From the NCBI RefSeq assembly GCF_004152845.1, contig NZ_SEON01000007.1:186001-250000 (forward strand): a stretch of DNA of 64,000 nucleotides, read 5' to 3'. A program made the translations under genes and the position numbers. Shown here piece after piece: positions 7,482 through 15,810 of this stretch. The notes below the pieces were generated by a model. It made no database searches. It was not told the origin of the DNA and saw only the letters and a program-made list of their open reading frames with translations. The first letter of the stretch is position 1, and every line of letters starts with the position of its first letter. Origin of the DNA: Sphingobium fuliginis (GTDB lineage Bacteria; Pseudomonadota; Alphaproteobacteria; Sphingomonadales; Sphingomonadaceae).

Positions 7482-9851
7482 TCAGCCCGCCGAAGGGCGG
7501 GGCTGCGCGGCGGCGGCGAGGTGGGCGGGCACGGTGCGGATGGCGGGGGCCCTGGTCATCCGGCGGTAGGTCGCCAGCGCCTGTCCCACCACCTGGTCCA
7601 TGTTGTAATAGCGGTAGGTGGCGAGCCGCCCGACGAAGGTGACGTCGGTCTGCACCATCGCCAGCGCTTCATAGCGTTTGAAGAGCTGCTGGTTTTCCGG
7701 CCGGGGGATGGGGTAATAGGGGTCGCCGTCCGCAGCGGGGAATTCATAGGTGATGCTGGTCCCCGGCACCTGCTGCCCGGTCAGATGCTTATATTCGGTG
7801 ATCCGCGTGTGCGGCACGTCGGGGGACGGATAGTTCACCACCGCCACCGGCTGGAACCGGTCGACGTCCAGGCTGACATGCTGGAACCGGAGCGAGCGGT
7901 AAGGCAGCTTGCCATGGCGATAGCCGAAATATTCGTCGATCGGGCCGGTGAACACCAGATGATCGTGCGGATAGGCGTCGCGCGCCTCGCAATAGTCGAC
8001 GCCCAGCAATATGTCGATATTGGGATGGTCCAGCATCCGTTCGAACATGCGCGTATAGCCTTCGAGCGGCATCGCCTGGAACCTGTCGGTGAAGTAGCGA
8101 TCGTCCTTATTGGTGCGCGTCGGCACGCGCGAAGTCACCGCCTTGTCCAGTTCCGACGGGTCGAGACCCCATTGCTTGCGCGTATAGCCCTGGAAGAACT
8201 TCTGGTAGAGTTCCCGGCCCACGGCGGAGATCACCACATCCTCCGACGTGCGGACGACCGACACCGGCTCCGCCTGCGCGGCGAGGAAGGCGGCGGCCTC
8301 CTCCTCCGTCCCCAGGTCCAGGCCGTAGAGCATGTTGAGCGTGGTCCGGTTGATCGGCATCGGCACCAGCAGGTCGTCCACCGCCGCCAGCACGCGATGT
8401 TCATAGGGCCGCCATTGGGTGAAGCGGGAGAGATAGTCGAATATCTCCTGCGAATTGGTGTGGAAGATGTGCGGCCCGTAGCGGTGGATGAGGACCCCGG
8501 CATCGTCCAGCTCGTCATAGGCATTGCCGCCGACATGCGGCCGGCGGTCGACCAGCAGCACCTTCCTGCCGCCGTCCGCGGCCAGCCGTTCGGCCATGAC
8601 GGCGCCCGCGAAGCCCGCGCCGACGACCATCACGTCATAACGCCGCGGCGGGCCGTCCTTCCAGCTGGTGGGCGACACAATGGGATGGGCATGGGCGCCG
8701 CGCGAGATCGCTTCCCTGATGAGGCGGCTCATCTGCTGGAAACTCTTGTCCCAGGACATGCCGGCCAGCACCTTGTCCGCCTCCGCCAGCCAGTCGCCGC
8801 CCGAGCGGGACAGGGCCAGCGCCGCGTCGCAGGCGCGGATGAAGGCTTCGCCGCGCTCCGCGATGCGCACCGCGCCGATCCCACCGTAATGGCGGATGAC
8901 GTCGGCGATCGGCGTCGACACGACCGGCTTTCCCGCCGCCAGATATTCGGGCGTCTTGGTCGGGCTGATGAAGCGGGTCGCGTCGTTGATGGCGAAGGGC
9001 ATCAGGGCCACGTCCCAGCCCGCGACGCAGCCGGGCAGATCGTCATAGGAGCGGCCGCCCAGGAAATGGAGATTGGGCCGTCGCGGCAGGTCCGCCTCGC
9101 CGATCTTCACGACCGGGCCGACAATTTCCAGATCCCAGCCGGGGCGCGCATCGGCCAGCGCCGCCAGCAGTTCGACATCCATCCTTTCATCGACGACGCC
9201 GTAGAAGCCGAGGCGCGGGCGGGCGTCCTGCGCAGGTTGCGTTCGGGCGGAGCGGGCCTGGGCGAAATGCGCCGCGTCGACGCTGGAGGGAAAGGGATAG
9301 ACATGGCCGTGCCTGTCCTTCTTCGCTTCATAGAGGCTGTAGCCGCCGGTGAACACCAGGTCGGCCTGGGAGAGCAGGCGCTGTTCCAGCGGCAGCAGTT
9401 CGGGCGGCGCGCCCCTGAAATTGGCCAGCTCGTCCATGCAGTCGTAGACGATGCAGTCGGCCATGACATGCTCCGAAAAGGGCAGCATCATGGGGGTGTA
9501 GTACCAGCGGACGAACGGGCCGGATTCGCCCGCCAGGAACAGGTCGAGCAGGCCCTTCAAATTCTCCCCATCCTGTTCGCGCGCGCCGTCGGCGGGCAGT
9601 TGCGGCGTGATGACGGTGACGCCGCTGGCGGCGCAGACGTCGATATGCAGGTCGGGCTCCGCCAGCTTTTCGACAAGGCAGGGTTCTTCCCAGAAGAGGA
9701 CGCGGGACTGGGCGGCGAAGCGACTCATCAGGTGCTGGGGACGTTGAAAGACGAATTTCCACCGCAAATGACTGAAGCAGAGGATGGTATGCGTGCCGTT
9801 CGACGGAATTGATCCAGATTCATGCCAAGGGGAAGACTGGGGCTGGACCAT
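7482..9851 (-). CDS. glf: Glycosyltransferase fused to UDP-galactopyranose mutase
   Basis: This is a 789-residue two-domain protein. Residues 1-390 begin with ILCFSHLRWKFVFQRPQHLMSRFA, typical of GT-B (GT4-like) transferases acting on envelope glycans. From about residue 405 the FAD-binding motif VVGAGFAGAVMAERLA begins a full Glf domain (GGNAYDE; HRYGPHIFHTN; YTRKQWGLDPSELD; RYFTDRFQAMPLEGYT), which isomerises UDP-galactopyranose to UDP-galactofuranose. The ATG at 9849-9851 is preferred to the longer frame from 10061 because of an AAAGG ribosome site and because the longer frame would overlap the divergent gene. The fusion would make and possibly transfer Galf in one polypeptide. Confidence 0.88.
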   Translation of the reverse strand: MVQPQSSPWHESGSIPSNGTHTILCFSHLRWKFVFQRPQHLMSRFAAQSRVLFWEEPCLVEKLAEPDLHIDVCAASGVTVITPQLPADGAREQDGENLKGLLDLFLAGESGPFVRWYYTPMMLPFSEHVMADCIVYDCMDELANFRGAPPELLPLEQRLLSQADLVFTGGYSLYEAKKDRHGHVYPFPSSVDAAHFAQARSARTQPAQDARPRLGFYGVVDERMDVELLAALADARPGWDLEIVGPVVKIGEADLPRRPNLHFLGGRSYDDLPGCVAGWDVALMPFAINDATRFISPTKTPEYLAAGKPVVSTPIADVIRHYGGIGAVRIAERGEAFIRACDAALALSRSGGDWLAEADKVLAGMSWDKSFQQMSRLIREAISRGAHAHPIVSPTSWKDGPPRRYDVMVVGAGFAGAVMAERLAADGGRKVLLVDRRPHVGGNAYDELDDAGVLIHRYGPHIFHTNSQEIFDYLSRFTQWRPYEHRVLAAVDDLLVPMPINRTTLNMLYGLDLGTEEEAAAFLAAQAEPVSVVRTSEDVVISAVGRELYQKFFQGYTRKQWGLDPSELDKAVTSRVPTRTNKDDRYFTDRFQAMPLEGYTRMFERMLDHPNIDILLGVDYCEARDAYPHDHLVFTGPIDEYFGYRHGKLPYRSLRFQHVSLDVDRFQPVAVVNYPSPDVPHTRITEYKHLTGQQVPGTSITYEFPAADGDPYYPIPRPENQQLFKRYEALAMVQTDVTFVGRLATYRYYNMDQVVGQALATYRRMTRAPAIRTVPAHLAAAAQPRPSAG

Positions 9852-10020
9852 TATATGCAACCTTTCTGCGGGATGAACATTGGTCAAACCGCGGCGGAGA
9901 ACGATCCGTTCCTTCTTCTCCACTGATCCAGGTTGCTGGCATGTCGCAATTATCCTGCTTTCACTTGATCGAAGTTCAACGAGCCAAATAATCGCGCCCA
10001 TCATTGCAACGGAGACCGGA
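9852..10020. promoter_or_regulatory. Divergent promoter region between the two sugar-gene fusions
   Basis: This 169-bp gap separates divergently transcribed genes and is less G+C-rich than its flanks. It must hold promoters for both. I could not pick convincing -35/-10 hexamers or a palindromic operator. Confidence 0.45.
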
Positions 10021-12231
10021 ATGACCATGCAGCCGCAGCTATGGGGTGGTCTGGAATGCACCGTGAACCGCGTCCACGACAGTTACCGCGACCAGATCCG
10101 CGCGACAGGGCATCAGGATCGGGCGGACGACCTGGACCGGCTGGCGACGCTGGGCATCCGGGCGATCCGCTATCCCGTCCTGTGGGAGAGGGTCAGCCCG
10201 CGCGATCCGGACGAGCGCGACTGGCAATGGACCGACGAACGGTTGAAGCGGCTGCGCGACCTTGACATCCGCGTCATCGCCGGGCTGGTCCATCATGGCA
10301 GCGGCCCGGCCCATACCGGCCTGCTGGACGAGGGGTTCGCCGCCGGGCTGGCGCGTCATGCCGGGGCGGCGGCGGAGCGCTATCCGTGGATCGCCGACTG
10401 GACGCCGGTCAACGAGCCGCTGACCACCGCCCGCTTTTCCGCCCTGTACGGCCATTGGTATCCGCATCACCGGTCCGAACCATCCTTCTGGCTGGCGCTG
10501 TTGAACCAGACCGACGCCATTCGCCTGTCGATGCGGGCCATCCGCCGCGTCAGTCCCGGCGCGCGGCTGATCCAGACCGACGATCTGGGCCGCACCTATG
10601 CCACCGCCTCCCTTCGGGAACAGGCGGGGTTCGACAATCTGCGCCGCTGGGCGAGCTGGGACCTGCTCTGCGGCATGATGACGCGCGAGCATCCGCTGTG
10701 GGAGCGCCTTTCGGGCTTCGGCTTCGCGGACCGGCTGCGCGCCATTGCCGACGATCCCTGTCCGCCCGACGTCATCGGCATCAACCATTATCTGACGAGC
10801 GACCGCTTCCTCGACCATCGGCTTCACCGCTATCCCGGGCATAGCCATGGCGGCAGCGACACGCAGCTTTATGCCGATGTGGAAGCCATCCGCGTGCTGG
10901 AGCCGCCGCCCCAGGGGCTGGAGGGTGCGCTGCGCGAGGCATGGGCGCGCTATGGGCGGCCGCTGGCCGTCACCGAGGTCCATAATGGCTGCACGCGGGA
11001 GGAGCAGTTGCGCTGGATCGCGCAGGCCTGGGACGTCGCCGGCCGATTGTGCGCCGAGGGGATAAAGGTCGAGGCGGTCACCCTCTGGTCGCTGCTGGGC
11101 AGTTCGGGGTGGAACAGCCTGCTGACGCAGCCGGGTCATTATGAGCCGGGGCTGTGGGACGTCAGCAGCGGAACGCCGCGCGCCACGGCGCTGCTGCCTC
11201 TGGCGCGGGCGCTGGCGCGCGGGGGCGAGCGCCCGATGCTGGCGGAGGGCGCCGGCTGGTGGCAGCGCCCCGTGCGGATCGCCCATCCCGGCGTGGCGCG
11301 CCCCGCATCGATGAAGGCGCATCTGGCCGGGCGTTTGCATCCCTCTCCGGCCCGTCTCTCTCCGGCACGGCCGCTGCTGATATGCGGCGCGACGGGGACG
11401 CTGGGGCGGGCGATGGCGCGCGCCTGCGCGTTGCGGAACATTCCCTTCGTCCTCACGTCGCGGGGGGAACTGGACCTGTCGGCGCCGGGGACGATCGCCG
11501 CCGCGCTCGACCGCATCGCGCCCTGGGGCGTCGTCAACGCCGCCGGCTGGGTCCGGGTGGACGAGGCCGAAACGGCACGCGACGCCTGCCTGACCGCCAA
11601 TGCGCGGGGGGCCGTGGCGCTGGCGAAGGCATGCGGGGATCGCGGCATCGCGTCGCTTTCCTTCTCCAGCGATCTCGTCTTCGATGGGGAGAAGGGCGCG
11701 CCCTATGTGGAGGATGACGCGGCCGCACCGCGCAATTGCTATGGCCTCAGCAAGGCGGAGATGGAGGAAGGGATCGCCGCGCTTGGGGTGCCCAATCGCC
11801 ACCTGATCATCCGCACCGCCGCCTTCTTCTCGCCCCATGACGATCATAATTTCGCGGTCGCCGTGGTGCGGGCGCTGAGCCGGGGGGAGACCATATTGGC
11901 GGCGGAGGACCTGATCGTGACGCCCACCTATGTGCCGCATCTGGTCGCGACGTCGCTGGACCTGCTGATCGACGGCGAGGTCGGGCCGTGGCACCTGACC
12001 AATGGCGAGGCGCTGTCCTGGGCCGATTTCGCCCGCCGGATCGCGATGCGCTGCGGCGGCGACCCCTCGCGCATCCGGGGCGTTCCCCACCGGACGCTCG
12101 GCTGGGTGGCGGAGCGGCCCGCCAATACGGCGCTGGCGAGCCGTCGAGGGGCGCCGCTGCATTCGCTCGCCACGGCGATCGATCATTTCGCGGCGCATCT
12201 GCCGGGGGAGATGGTCCGGGAAGCGGCGTGA
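10021..12231 (+). CDS. GH1-like glycosidase fused to an RmlD-type sugar-nucleotide reductase
   Basis: This is a 736-residue protein. The N-terminal ~430 residues resemble family 1 glycosyl hydrolases: the acid/base motif in TPVNEPLTTARF near residue 136 and the nucleophile motif AVTEVHNGC near residue 321. From about residue 455 a Rossmann fold starts (CGATGTLGRAM), with SSDLVFDG and YGLSKAEME (the Y-x3-K pair) as in dTDP-4-dehydrorhamnose reductase RmlD. The ATG at 10021 follows a GGAG site. Joining a hydrolase to a nucleotide-sugar reductase is unusual. A role in exopolysaccharide or deoxysugar metabolism is inferred from the domains and the neighbouring Glf fusion. Confidence 0.78.
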   Translation: MTMQPQLWGGLECTVNRVHDSYRDQIRATGHQDRADDLDRLATLGIRAIRYPVLWERVSPRDPDERDWQWTDERLKRLRDLDIRVIAGLVHHGSGPAHTGLLDEGFAAGLARHAGAAAERYPWIADWTPVNEPLTTARFSALYGHWYPHHRSEPSFWLALLNQTDAIRLSMRAIRRVSPGARLIQTDDLGRTYATASLREQAGFDNLRRWASWDLLCGMMTREHPLWERLSGFGFADRLRAIADDPCPPDVIGINHYLTSDRFLDHRLHRYPGHSHGGSDTQLYADVEAIRVLEPPPQGLEGALREAWARYGRPLAVTEVHNGCTREEQLRWIAQAWDVAGRLCAEGIKVEAVTLWSLLGSSGWNSLLTQPGHYEPGLWDVSSGTPRATALLPLARALARGGERPMLAEGAGWWQRPVRIAHPGVARPASMKAHLAGRLHPSPARLSPARPLLICGATGTLGRAMARACALRNIPFVLTSRGELDLSAPGTIAAALDRIAPWGVVNAAGWVRVDEAETARDACLTANARGAVALAKACGDRGIASLSFSSDLVFDGEKGAPYVEDDAAAPRNCYGLSKAEMEEGIAALGVPNRHLIIRTAAFFSPHDDHNFAVAVVRALSRGETILAAEDLIVTPTYVPHLVATSLDLLIDGEVGPWHLTNGEALSWADFARRIAMRCGGDPSRIRGVPHRTLGWVAERPANTALASRRGAPLHSLATAIDHFAAHLPGEMVREAA

Positions 12232-12464
12232 GACCGCATCCCGTCCCATGCGGTTGGTCGTTTCGGACCTGTATTATTTCGATTTCATAATCAAAGGGCG
12301 CGTTTCCATACTATAACGATCATGTAACGAAGACGGGTTGGGACAATCTTCGAAAAGATCGAAATTTCCTCTTACTCAGATCATATTAATCTTCTTGTCC
12401 TATAGATGACCGATGTTAATGGCCGCCTTCAGGGTGACAGTAGAAGCGGGTCTTGAGCGGGTAT
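12232..12464. other. A+T-rich intergenic region with probable promoter for the GH5-like gene
   Basis: From about 12265 to 12415 the sequence is distinctly A+T-rich (for example TATTATTTCGATTTCATAATC and ATACTATAACGATCATG), unlike the surrounding coding DNA. It precedes the plus-strand hydrolase gene and probably carries its promoter. No gene or clear hairpin is seen. Confidence 0.4.
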
Positions 12465-13532
12465 ATGGGCAATCGTTGGACGCCGGAAGCGGCGCATCGC
12501 TGGTTCGAACGGCAACCGTGGCTGGTGGGGTGCAATTTCACGCCCTCCAACGCCATCAACCAACTGGAAATGTGGCAGGCGGGCAGCTTCGACCTTGCCA
12601 CCATCGACCGCGAGCTGGAGCTGGCGGCTTCGGTGGGGATGAACAGCGTCAGGGTCTATCTGCACGACCTGTTGTGGCTGGACGACGCGGCGGCCTTTCT
12701 GGACCGCATCGACGCCTTCCTTACGGTGGCGGATCGGCATGGCATCCGCGTCATGCTGGTGCTGTTCGATTCCTGCTGGCATCCCGAACCGGCGCTGGGG
12801 CCCCAGCCCCCGCCGCGCGAGGGGGTTCACAACAGCGGCTGGGTCCAGTCGCCGGGCGTCGCCGTGCTCCGGAATCCGGCCGAGCATGCGCGGCTGGAGG
12901 ATTATGTGCGGGGCGTGGTCGGCCGCTTCGGGCAGGATGAGCGCGTGCTGGCCTGGGACATCTGGAACGAGCCCGACAATGGGCCGGAGGTCGCGCTGTG
13001 CGATCCCGCGGCGCTCAGGGCGAAGGCAGACCTGGTCGTGCCGCTGCTGGTCGCGGCGTTCGGCTGGGCGCGGGAAATGCAGCCGATGCAGCCGCTGACC
13101 AGCGGCATCTGGCTGGGCGACTGGTCGGCGCCCGACCTGCTCAGTCCGATCCAGCAGGCGCAGACATCGCATTCCGACGTCATCTCCTTCCACAATTACG
13201 GCATTGCGGAGGATTTTGCGCAGCGCGTCAAATGGCTGAAGACCATGGGCCGCCCGCTGCTCTGCACCGAATATATGGCGCGGCCGGCGGGCAGCACCTT
13301 CCAGGCGATCCTGCCGATCGCGAAGGAGGAGCAGGTCGGCACCTTCTGCTGGGGCCTGGTGAAGGGGAAGACGCAGACCCATCTGCCGTGGGACAAGTGG
13401 GAAAACCCCAATCTGGAGGGGCTGAAGGAAAAATGGTTCCACGATATTTTCGATGCGGACGGCACGCCGCATGACGAAAGCGAGGTGGCCTTCCTGCGGC
13501 TCATCAACCGGCTGGACGAAGTGACCGCCTGA
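12465..13532 (+). CDS. GH5/clan GH-A-like glycoside hydrolase
   Basis: This protein of about 355 residues has a TIM-barrel glycosidase pattern. VGCNFTPSNAINQLEMWQ starts the barrel, WDIWNEPDN (near residue 167) carries the conserved Asn-Glu acid/base pair, and LLCTEYMARP (near residue 268) supplies the likely nucleophile Glu. This fits cellulase/xylanase-like members of clan GH-A. A TTG at 12453 is an alternative start four codons upstream, and neither has a strong ribosome site. No signal peptide is seen, so it may act in the cytoplasm with the nearby sugar genes. Confidence 0.75.
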   Translation: MGNRWTPEAAHRWFERQPWLVGCNFTPSNAINQLEMWQAGSFDLATIDRELELAASVGMNSVRVYLHDLLWLDDAAAFLDRIDAFLTVADRHGIRVMLVLFDSCWHPEPALGPQPPPREGVHNSGWVQSPGVAVLRNPAEHARLEDYVRGVVGRFGQDERVLAWDIWNEPDNGPEVALCDPAALRAKADLVVPLLVAAFGWAREMQPMQPLTSGIWLGDWSAPDLLSPIQQAQTSHSDVISFHNYGIAEDFAQRVKWLKTMGRPLLCTEYMARPAGSTFQAILPIAKEEQVGTFCWGLVKGKTQTHLPWDKWENPNLEGLKEKWFHDIFDADGTPHDESEVAFLRLINRLDEVTA

Positions 13533-13584
13533 AGGAGGCTCTCTTCCTGCGGGCGACGGCTCGGGAGAGGCGGCATCGAGAGAC

Positions 13585-13676
13585 GAGAGCGTTTTCCGGG
13601 CAGGCAGAATCATCTGCTGGCCCGGAAAACGCGGTAGAACAAAGGCCGGGGGCGGCCGATGATTCTGGCTGCTCTA
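13585..13676. repeat. Palindromic repeat, family 3
   Basis: An internal perfect palindrome pairs GCGTTTTCCGGGC with GCCCGGAAAACGC (13589-13632). It is followed by GGTAGAACAAAGGCC and the end GATTCTGGCTGCTCTA. The terminal CTA (13674-13676) is the TAG stop codon of the small minus-strand gene next to it. A diverged copy is at 7351-7430. Confidence 0.65.
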
Positions 13677-13886
13677 TATGGGGTTGCGATCCACCTTGCG
13701 GAGCGCGTCCAGAATCTCGTCAATGGGGATCGGCCGATCGTGCCGCGGCGGGCGCCTGACGGCGGGATTGCCCTCCACGGCATTGGCGTCCGAAGCCCAG
13801 GATGCGAGGATCGCGCGCTTCACTTCAGGTTCCAACTGGGGATGATGGGCCACTTCGAAGGGGCCTTGAAAATGGGAGAGGGACAT
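13674..13886 (-). CDS. Small conserved hypothetical protein
   Basis: This 70-residue protein starts MSLSHFQGPFEVAHHPQL and contains VKRAILASWASDANAVEGNPAVRRPP. A perfect AGGAGG Shine-Dalgarno lies 7 nt upstream of the ATG. The sequence resembles small proteins of unknown function that I recall from sphingomonads and rhizobia. No membrane segment or catalytic motif is evident. The TAG stop is contributed by the end of an adjacent palindromic repeat. Confidence 0.72.
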   Translation of the reverse strand: MSLSHFQGPFEVAHHPQLEPEVKRAILASWASDANAVEGNPAVRRPPRHDRPIPIDEILDALRKVDRNPI

Positions 13887-14201
13887 GGGCTTGCCTCCTT
13901 TCTTCCAATCCTCTCTTCCTTCCGGCGGCGACCGCCACGCGCCAAATTAGGGACAGGGCGGAGGCTGTTCAAGATGGTTTTGCGGGGCGGGGCTTCGCTA
14001 ATGATGATCGTGCTTCCATCCTGCCGAGGCAGCTCCGCACCTCCCGGATTGACTGGCCCGCCGCCGCATCCTACCCACAGCGGATCGGCGTTGCCCGACC
14101 CTGGGGCGTCGGGGCGGCGAGAGAAACAAAGCCAGACCGCGCACCGGATCACCGGCCGCATTCCGATCATCAGAGTGCAGGAAGGTGCAGGCAGGACAGC
14201 C
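13887..14201. other. Gene-free region upstream of the sulfite oxidase gene
   Basis: These 315 bp separate the divergent small gene and the sulfite oxidase gene. Open frames through it have no ribosome site and no recognisable product. It presumably holds both promoters. I see no strong palindrome. Confidence 0.4.
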
Positions 14202-15422
14202 ATGGCGGACGGACGGACCATGAACGGGGTGGATCGGCGCGGCCTTATCGCCGCCATGGCGGGGGCGATGTTGCCGGTACCCGGCTGGGCGCGGGCCGGT
14301 GACGGCCACGCCGCCCTGCCCTTCGGCAATGGCGAGCGGCCCTTGGTCCGCTATCCGCAGAAGCGGGCGCTCATCGGCCTTACCGCGCGGCCGCCGCAAC
14401 TGGAGACGCCGTTGGCGCTGTTCGACGGGCCGATCACGCCCAATGATGCCTTCTTCGTGCGCTACCATCTTTCGGATTTGCCGCTCGACATCGATGCGCG
14501 GCGGTTCCGGCTGGCGCTGGGCGGTCATGTCGAGCGGCCGCTGTCCCTTTCGCTCGCGGAATTGAAGCGCGACTTTCCCGTGCAGGAGATCGTCGCGGTC
14601 AACCAATGTTCCGGCAATGGGCGCGGCTTTTTCGAACCGCGTGTCGGGGGCGGGCAGCTGGGCAATGGCGCGATGGGCAATGCCCGCTGGCGCGGCGTTC
14701 CGCTTCGCGCGCTGCTGGACCGCGCGGGGGTGCGCGCGGGGGCGCGGCAGGTTGCGTTCAACGGGCTCGACAATCCGCAGGCCAACGGCATCCCGGACTT
14801 CATCAAGGCGCTGGACGTCGACCATGCCCGCGATGGCGAGGTGATGGTGGCCTGGGCGATGAACGGCGCGGACCTGCCCTTTCTCAACGGCTATCCGTTG
14901 CGTCTGGTCGTGCCGGGCCATTACGGCACCTATTGGATCAAGCATCTGCATGAGATCAACGTCGTGGACGCGGCCTATGACGGCTATTGGATGAAGACCG
15001 CCTATCGCATTCCCGACAATGATTGCGCCTGCGTCGCGCCCGGCGGCAAGCCGGACAGGACGCGGCCCATTGGCCGGCTCAACATCCGGTCCTTCCTCAC
15101 CAGCCATATGTCCGGGGCGCAGGTGGCGGCGGGCAAGCCGGTGGCGCTGTCCGGCATCGCGTTCGACGGCGGATCGGGAATCGCGCGGGTCGACATCTCC
15201 GCCGACGGGGGCGCAAGCTGGCGGCAGGCCGAACTGGGCGAGGATCTGGGCCGCTACAGCTTCCGGTCATGGCGGTCGGCGCAGAGGCTGGCGCCCGGCC
15301 GCCATCGCATGCTCGTCCGCGCGACGGGCCGGTCGGGAGAGGTCCAGCCGTTCGATCCGCTCTGGCAGCCCGCCGGCTATATGCGCAATGTCGTCGAAGC
15401 CGTGGAGGTCGTCGCCCTGTGA
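14202..15422 (+). CDS. sorA: Sulfite oxidase-type molybdopterin oxidoreductase with Tat signal
   Basis: This is a 406-residue periplasmic Mo-enzyme. A twin-arginine signal (DRRGLIAAMAGAMLPVPGWARA) precedes the sulfite oxidase core. The molybdenum-ligating Cys lies in NQCSGNGRGFFEPR (near residue 137), and the C-terminal dimerisation domain (GIAFDGGSGIARVDISADGG) follows. The enzyme family oxidises sulfite to sulfate and passes electrons to a c-type cytochrome. The cytochrome gene starts inside its stop codon, which fits SorAB. The alternative ATG at 14220 would keep the Tat motif. Substrate assignment is inferred from the family. Confidence 0.83.
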   Translation: MADGRTMNGVDRRGLIAAMAGAMLPVPGWARAGDGHAALPFGNGERPLVRYPQKRALIGLTARPPQLETPLALFDGPITPNDAFFVRYHLSDLPLDIDARRFRLALGGHVERPLSLSLAELKRDFPVQEIVAVNQCSGNGRGFFEPRVGGGQLGNGAMGNARWRGVPLRALLDRAGVRAGARQVAFNGLDNPQANGIPDFIKALDVDHARDGEVMVAWAMNGADLPFLNGYPLRLVVPGHYGTYWIKHLHEINVVDAAYDGYWMKTAYRIPDNDCACVAPGGKPDRTRPIGRLNIRSFLTSHMSGAQVAAGKPVALSGIAFDGGSGIARVDISADGGASWRQAELGEDLGRYSFRSWRSAQRLAPGRHRMLVRATGRSGEVQPFDPLWQPAGYMRNVVEAVEVVAL

Positions 15423-15733
15423 AAGCGCTGCTGCCCATCGCCCTTCTCGCCGCGAGCGGCGCGGCTGCCGCGGGCTATCGCCTGCCCGACGAACGACCCA
15501 TTGTCCTGCCGCCCGGCGACGGCGCGGAACTGACGGCGGCGACCTGTTCCGCCTGCCATTCGCTGGATTATGTCACCACTCAGCCACGCGGCAAGGGGGC
15601 GCAATTCTGGCAGGATAGCGTCGGCAAGATGATCAAGGTCTATGGCGCGCCGATCGAGCCTGCCGATGCCGAGCGGATCGCCGCCTATCTGGCCGCCACT
15701 TACGGCCGGAAGGAGGCCGCCGGGCCTTCATAG
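15419..15733 (+). CDS. sorB: Monoheme cytochrome c, SorB-like electron acceptor
   Basis: The GTG start (15419) overlaps the TGA of the oxidoreductase gene, giving a 104-residue protein. It has a signal peptide (KALLPIALLAASGAAAAG) and one CSACH heme-attachment site near residue 42. A Met suitable as distal ligand lies in SVGKMIKVYG. The coupled arrangement with the molybdoenzyme indicates that it is the direct electron acceptor, as in SorAB sulfite dehydrogenases. Confidence 0.82.
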   Translation: MKALLPIALLAASGAAAAGYRLPDERPIVLPPGDGAELTAATCSACHSLDYVTTQPRGKGAQFWQDSVGKMIKVYGAPIEPADAERIAAYLAATYGRKEAAGPS

Positions 15734-15760
15734 AGCGCCGGCATCAATGGTCGCGGGCTT

Positions 15761-15776
15761 TTTGCGTATACGCAAA
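15761..15776. promoter_or_regulatory. 16-bp palindrome TTTGCGTATACGCAAA, site 1
   Basis: Perfect palindrome in the short gap between two convergent genes, the cytochrome gene and the orphan parB. A promoter operator is unlikely at this position. Four similar sites occur at 18148, 20988, 36446 and 57096. A parS-like role for the ParB encoded next door is proposed. Confidence 0.6.
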
Positions 15777-15810
15777 GTCGCCTGTTGAGGCTCCGGAAAC
15801 GATCGCGATC

